A stretch of 64,000 bases of DNA from Streptomyces albidoflavus (GTDB lineage: Bacteria; Actinomycetota; Actinomycetes; Streptomycetales; Streptomycetaceae), in assembly GCF_000719955.1 (NCBI RefSeq), contig NZ_JOII01000012.1:91021-155020 (forward strand), given 5' to 3'. Below are positions 61,607-64,000 of this stretch, one piece after another; the first letter of the stretch is position 1, and the number at the start of each line of letters is the position of its first letter. The translations under genes were made by a program, and so were the position numbers. The notes beneath the pieces were generated by a model. The model worked only from the letters and a program-made list of their open reading frames with translations, did no database searches and had not been told where the DNA came from.

Positions 61607-62512
61607 TCACACCGGGGGCACGAACCCGGTCCCCGCCTGCCCACCGGAACGGCCCTCTCCGCCTCCGCCGCCCTCCGCCGGAGAAATTTCCTCCCCGACA
61701 CCCCGAGCCTCCGGCACGGCACCGGCCCCGCCGCCCGGAACCTCACCCTCCGCCACGTCACGCGGAAGAGCCCCCGCCTTCCGGCGCTCCCGCTCCCGCC
61801 GTTCGTAGGCCACCGCCGCCAGGTAGCTCCCGGCGGGCACCCCGGCCGGCACCGGCACGCCGGTCCGTACGGCGAACTCCTCGGCGAGCCTCCCCGCCAT
61901 CCCGGCGGCGACCTGCGCGTCCAGCTGCCGGGCGCGGCCCAGGTACTGACGTACCGCGAGCCACAGAGAGTCGGGAACGGAGGACAGATCCAGCCCGTTC
62001 ACCTGCTGGGCGAGCCATGGCTCGGGCGCCGCCAGTTCGGGGGCGCGCGCCACCGGGATCCGCTCCCGCACCACCAGCGTCCCCGCGAACACGTCCCCCA
62101 CCCGTCGGCCCCGCTCCGACACCAACGAGGCCACGCACGCCACCACACCCACCGTCAACAGGATCTCGACCACGGCCATGGCCCCGCGCACCAACGCGTG
62201 CCGGAACCGGATCGGGCCCCCGTCCTCGCGCACCACCCGCAGCCCGCATGCCCACTTGCCCAGCGACCGCCCGTGGCTGAGCGTCTCCACGGCGATCGGC
62301 CCGCCGACCGGCACCAGCAGGAAGACCGCGACGGAGACCGCCGCCACCGCCGCCTCGTCCAACGAAGCCGTGGTGACCAGCACCCCCACCATGACCAGCA
62401 GAAAGACCAGCCAGGTCACGGCCAGGTCGATCAGCACCGCCGCCCCGCGGCTCAGCAGTTTCGCGGGCCGCAGCTCCAGCGCGACCGCCTCGCCCGTCAC
62501 CGGACCGCTCAC
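61607..62512 (-). CDS. RDD family membrane protein
   Basis: 301 residues from GTG 62512. The RDD signature is present: LLSRGAAVLIDLAVTWLVFL with the Arg-Asp pair, VETLSHGRSLGKWACGLRVV and RHALVRGAMAVVEILLT, then VSERGRRVGDVFAGTLVV. Three to four TM helices occupy the first 150 residues; the C-terminal half is soluble and Gly/Glu-rich. RDD proteins are poorly understood, with some acting in ion homeostasis. It is divergent from the SpoIIM gene with 95 bp between, a pairing conserved in actinobacteria. Confidence 0.9.
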   Translation of the reverse strand: MSGPVTGEAVALELRPAKLLSRGAAVLIDLAVTWLVFLLVMVGVLVTTASLDEAAVAAVSVAVFLLVPVGGPIAVETLSHGRSLGKWACGLRVVREDGGPIRFRHALVRGAMAVVEILLTVGVVACVASLVSERGRRVGDVFAGTLVVRERIPVARAPELAAPEPWLAQQVNGLDLSSVPDSLWLAVRQYLGRARQLDAQVAAGMAGRLAEEFAVRTGVPVPAGVPAGSYLAAVAYERRERERRKAGALPRDVAEGEVPGGGAGAVPEARGVGEEISPAEGGGGGEGRSGGQAGTGFVPPV

Positions 62513-62607
62513 CGTCTCCGCCTCTCCGCCGGCCACGCCTCCCACGGCCAGTCTGCCAAGCTGATGGGCACCCCGCCCCGGCCCGCCCACACCGAGAGGC
62601 ACGCCCG

Positions 62608-63612
62608 ATGGACCTCGACGTCTTCGTCGCCGCCCACGAGGCGGAGTGGCGCCGCCTGGAAACGCTCCTGCGCCGTCGCCGCCTCACCGGCCCCGAGGCC
62701 GACGAACTCGTCTCCCTCTACCAGCGCGCCACCACGCATCTCTCCCTGATCAGCTCGGCCGCCCCCGATCCCCGGCTCACCGGCCGCCTGACCCGCCTCG
62801 TCGCCCGCGCCCGCAGCAAGGTGACCGCGCCCCGCCGCGCCCGCGCCCGCGACCTGACCGGCTTCCTCGCCCACGACTTCCCCGCGGCCCTGTACCGCAC
62901 CCGCACCTGGTGGGCCCCGACCGCCGTCGCCTCCCTGCTGGTCGCCGCCCTGATCGGCTGGTGGGTGGCCACCCACCCCGAGGTCCGGTCCGCCATCGCC
63001 GCCCCCGCCGAACTCCGCGAACTCACCCGTCCCGGCGGCGACTACGAGGCGTACTACGCCAGCCATCCGGCGACCTCCTTCGCCGCCCAGGTCTGGACGA
63101 ACAACGCCCAGGCCGCCGCCCTCTGCCTGGTCCTCGGCGCGTTCCTCTGCCTCCCGGTGGTCGCGGTCCTGCTCCTCAACATGGTGAACATCGGGGTGGG
63201 CATCGGCCTGATGGCCTCGGCCGGCCGCCTGGACACCTTCCTCGGCCTGCTCGTCCCGCACGGCCTGCTCGAACTGACCGCGGTCTTCGTCGCCGCCGGT
63301 ACCGGCCTGCGCCTCGGCTGGACCGTCATCGACCCCGGCCCGCGCCGCCGCCGCGACGCCCTCGCCCAGGAAGGCCGCGCAGCCCTCGGCATGGCCCTCG
63401 GCCTCGCCCTGGTCCTCCTGGTCTCCGGCGTCATCGAAGCCTTCGTCACCCCCTCCGGCCTGCCCACCTGGGCCCGCATCACCATCGGCGCGGCCGCCGA
63501 GGCAGTTTTCCTCGTCTACGTCTACGCGGTCGGCGGTCGAGCAGCCCGCGCCGGCCGTACCGGCGACCTCGCCGCCGACGAGACCGGCAGCGGTGTCCCT
63601 GTGGCCACCTGA
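62608..63612 (+). CDS. Stage II sporulation protein M (SpoIIM) family membrane protein
   Basis: 334 residues. The N-terminal helical segment (VAAHEAEWRRLETLLRRRR) resembles the family, followed by six or so TM helices from about 100. The SpoIIM signature includes FAAQVWTNNAQAAALCLVLG and LVPHGLLELTAVFVAAGTGL with the conserved HGxxEL. In Bacillus it helps engulfment; in actinobacteria, which lack engulfment, the role is uncertain. The divergent partner is RDD. The gene ends just before the rRNA-operon promoter. Confidence 0.92.
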   Translation: MDLDVFVAAHEAEWRRLETLLRRRRLTGPEADELVSLYQRATTHLSLISSAAPDPRLTGRLTRLVARARSKVTAPRRARARDLTGFLAHDFPAALYRTRTWWAPTAVASLLVAALIGWWVATHPEVRSAIAAPAELRELTRPGGDYEAYYASHPATSFAAQVWTNNAQAAALCLVLGAFLCLPVVAVLLLNMVNIGVGIGLMASAGRLDTFLGLLVPHGLLELTAVFVAAGTGLRLGWTVIDPGPRRRRDALAQEGRAALGMALGLALVLLVSGVIEAFVTPSGLPTWARITIGAAAEAVFLVYVYAVGGRAARAGRTGDLAADETGSGVPVAT

Positions 63613-64000
63613 TGTGCATCCGACGGCCGTGAGCTGGTACTGTCCTCGACGCCCCGGAAAAACCGTTGACACGGTCGGACCGGGGAGGTAGATTCGAACA
63701 GTTGCCCGGGAGCTGGTACAGTCCTGGAGGCGAAGGTTGAACATCTTCCTGTCTTCTCGCTCCGGATCAAGTATCCGCACGGAGAAGCCACCGATTCACC
63801 AGAACGGACCGCCGGTCAAACCGGCGAAATTCCTCTGATAGAGTCGGAACCGCCGAAAGGGAAAAGCGAAGCGGAAACGCGGAGCTGGAACCGGAAAGGC
63901 ACCGAGGAAATCGGACGCGAAAGAGTCTGATAGAGTCGGGAACACGAAATACCGAAGGGAAGCGCCCGGAGGAAAGCCCGAGAGGGTGAGTACAAAGGAA
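63613..64000 (+). promoter_or_regulatory. rRNA operon multi-promoter region and leader (16S gene beyond the window)
   Basis: 388 bp with no gene. It contains several -10-like boxes: TACTGT 63638, TAGATT 63689 (full promoter below), TACAGT 63717 within a repeat of GAGCTGGTAC, and TAGAGT in CTGATAGAGTCGG at 63839 and again at 63931. The end, with CCGAAGGGAAGCGCCCGGAG and GAGGGTGAGTACAAAGGAA, is what I remember of the leader just before Streptomyces 16S rRNA. So a ribosomal RNA operon should begin just past the right edge, reading rightward. Confidence 0.85.
63666..63694 (+). promoter_or_regulatory. Near-consensus rrn promoter
   Basis: TTGACA and TAGATT are separated by 17 nt, the best sigma-70-type (HrdB) promoter in the window. 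Confidence 0.85.

Overview
This window is chromosomal DNA from a Streptomyces species. GC content is very high, codons nearly always end in G or C, and GTG starts and 4-nt start/stop overlaps are common. A complete 87-residue WhiB developmental regulator is present, along with coenzyme F420 genes, several LytR-CpsA-Psr (LCP) proteins and SpoIIM. The right edge carries an rRNA-operon promoter and leader of Streptomyces type. From memory, the conserved genes follow the order of the S. coelicolor SCO3060-SCO3019 interval; I could not check this by search.

Layout. (1) 1-9.8 kb is core metabolism: purK (partial) and purE, an M19 dipeptidase, a VOC/TetR divergent pair, a secreted NHL/SMP-30-type lipoprotein facing a Baeyer-Villiger-type monooxygenase across a 26-bp perfect operator-like palindrome, a CGNR protein, UDP-glucose dehydrogenase and an acyl-CoA dehydrogenase. 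(2) 9.8-22.1 kb looks like an accessory island. It has a first XRE/DUF397/DUF6879 module (with a TTA codon, a truncated DUF6879 copy and a 28-codon small ORF), a catalase, a TerA/TerD-type gene, and a divergent five-gene operon. That operon encodes a two-TM MotA/ZorA-like protein with a long helical tail, a one-TM MotB/ZorB-like protein with an Asp in the TM, a TerY-like vWA protein, a PP2C phosphatase and an atypical protein kinase. A second XRE/DUF397 module with an HATPase protein follows. (3) 22.1-36.5 kb is envelope biology: an Fe-S photolyase, five LCP ligases with a hotdog thioesterase among them, a TIGR03089 protein, a secreted PGRP-type amidase and a mannose-1-phosphate guanylyltransferase. 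(4) 36.5-42.7 kb holds a large inverted-polarity intergenic repeat array, a DNA glycosylase, the cysteine dioxygenase-cofD-cofE operon and whiB with a long upstream region. (5) 42.7-60.9 kb holds a giant GT2 membrane protein with a disordered tail, DUF5719, a zincin-like protein, DUF3499, lactate permease, and the mannose activation set (manB, Trm112-like, SIS isomerase-like, manA), then a CDF transporter and ahcY. (6) 61-64 kb holds a hypothetical gene, a divergent RDD/SpoIIM pair and the rrn promoter region.

How the parts work together. manA, manB, the guanylyltransferase and the GT2 protein form a route from fructose-6-phosphate to GDP-mannose and then to cell-surface mannosylation. The LCP proteins and the amidase act on the wall. 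cofD and cofE build F420. The most unusual unit is the 15.6-20.4 kb operon. It joins a Zorya/MotAB-like membrane pair to a TerY-P signalling triad (vWA, phosphatase, kinase), next to a Ter-family gene and a catalase. I read it as a candidate envelope-anchored stress-sensing or anti-phage system. The architecture is seen in the sequence; the function is inference.
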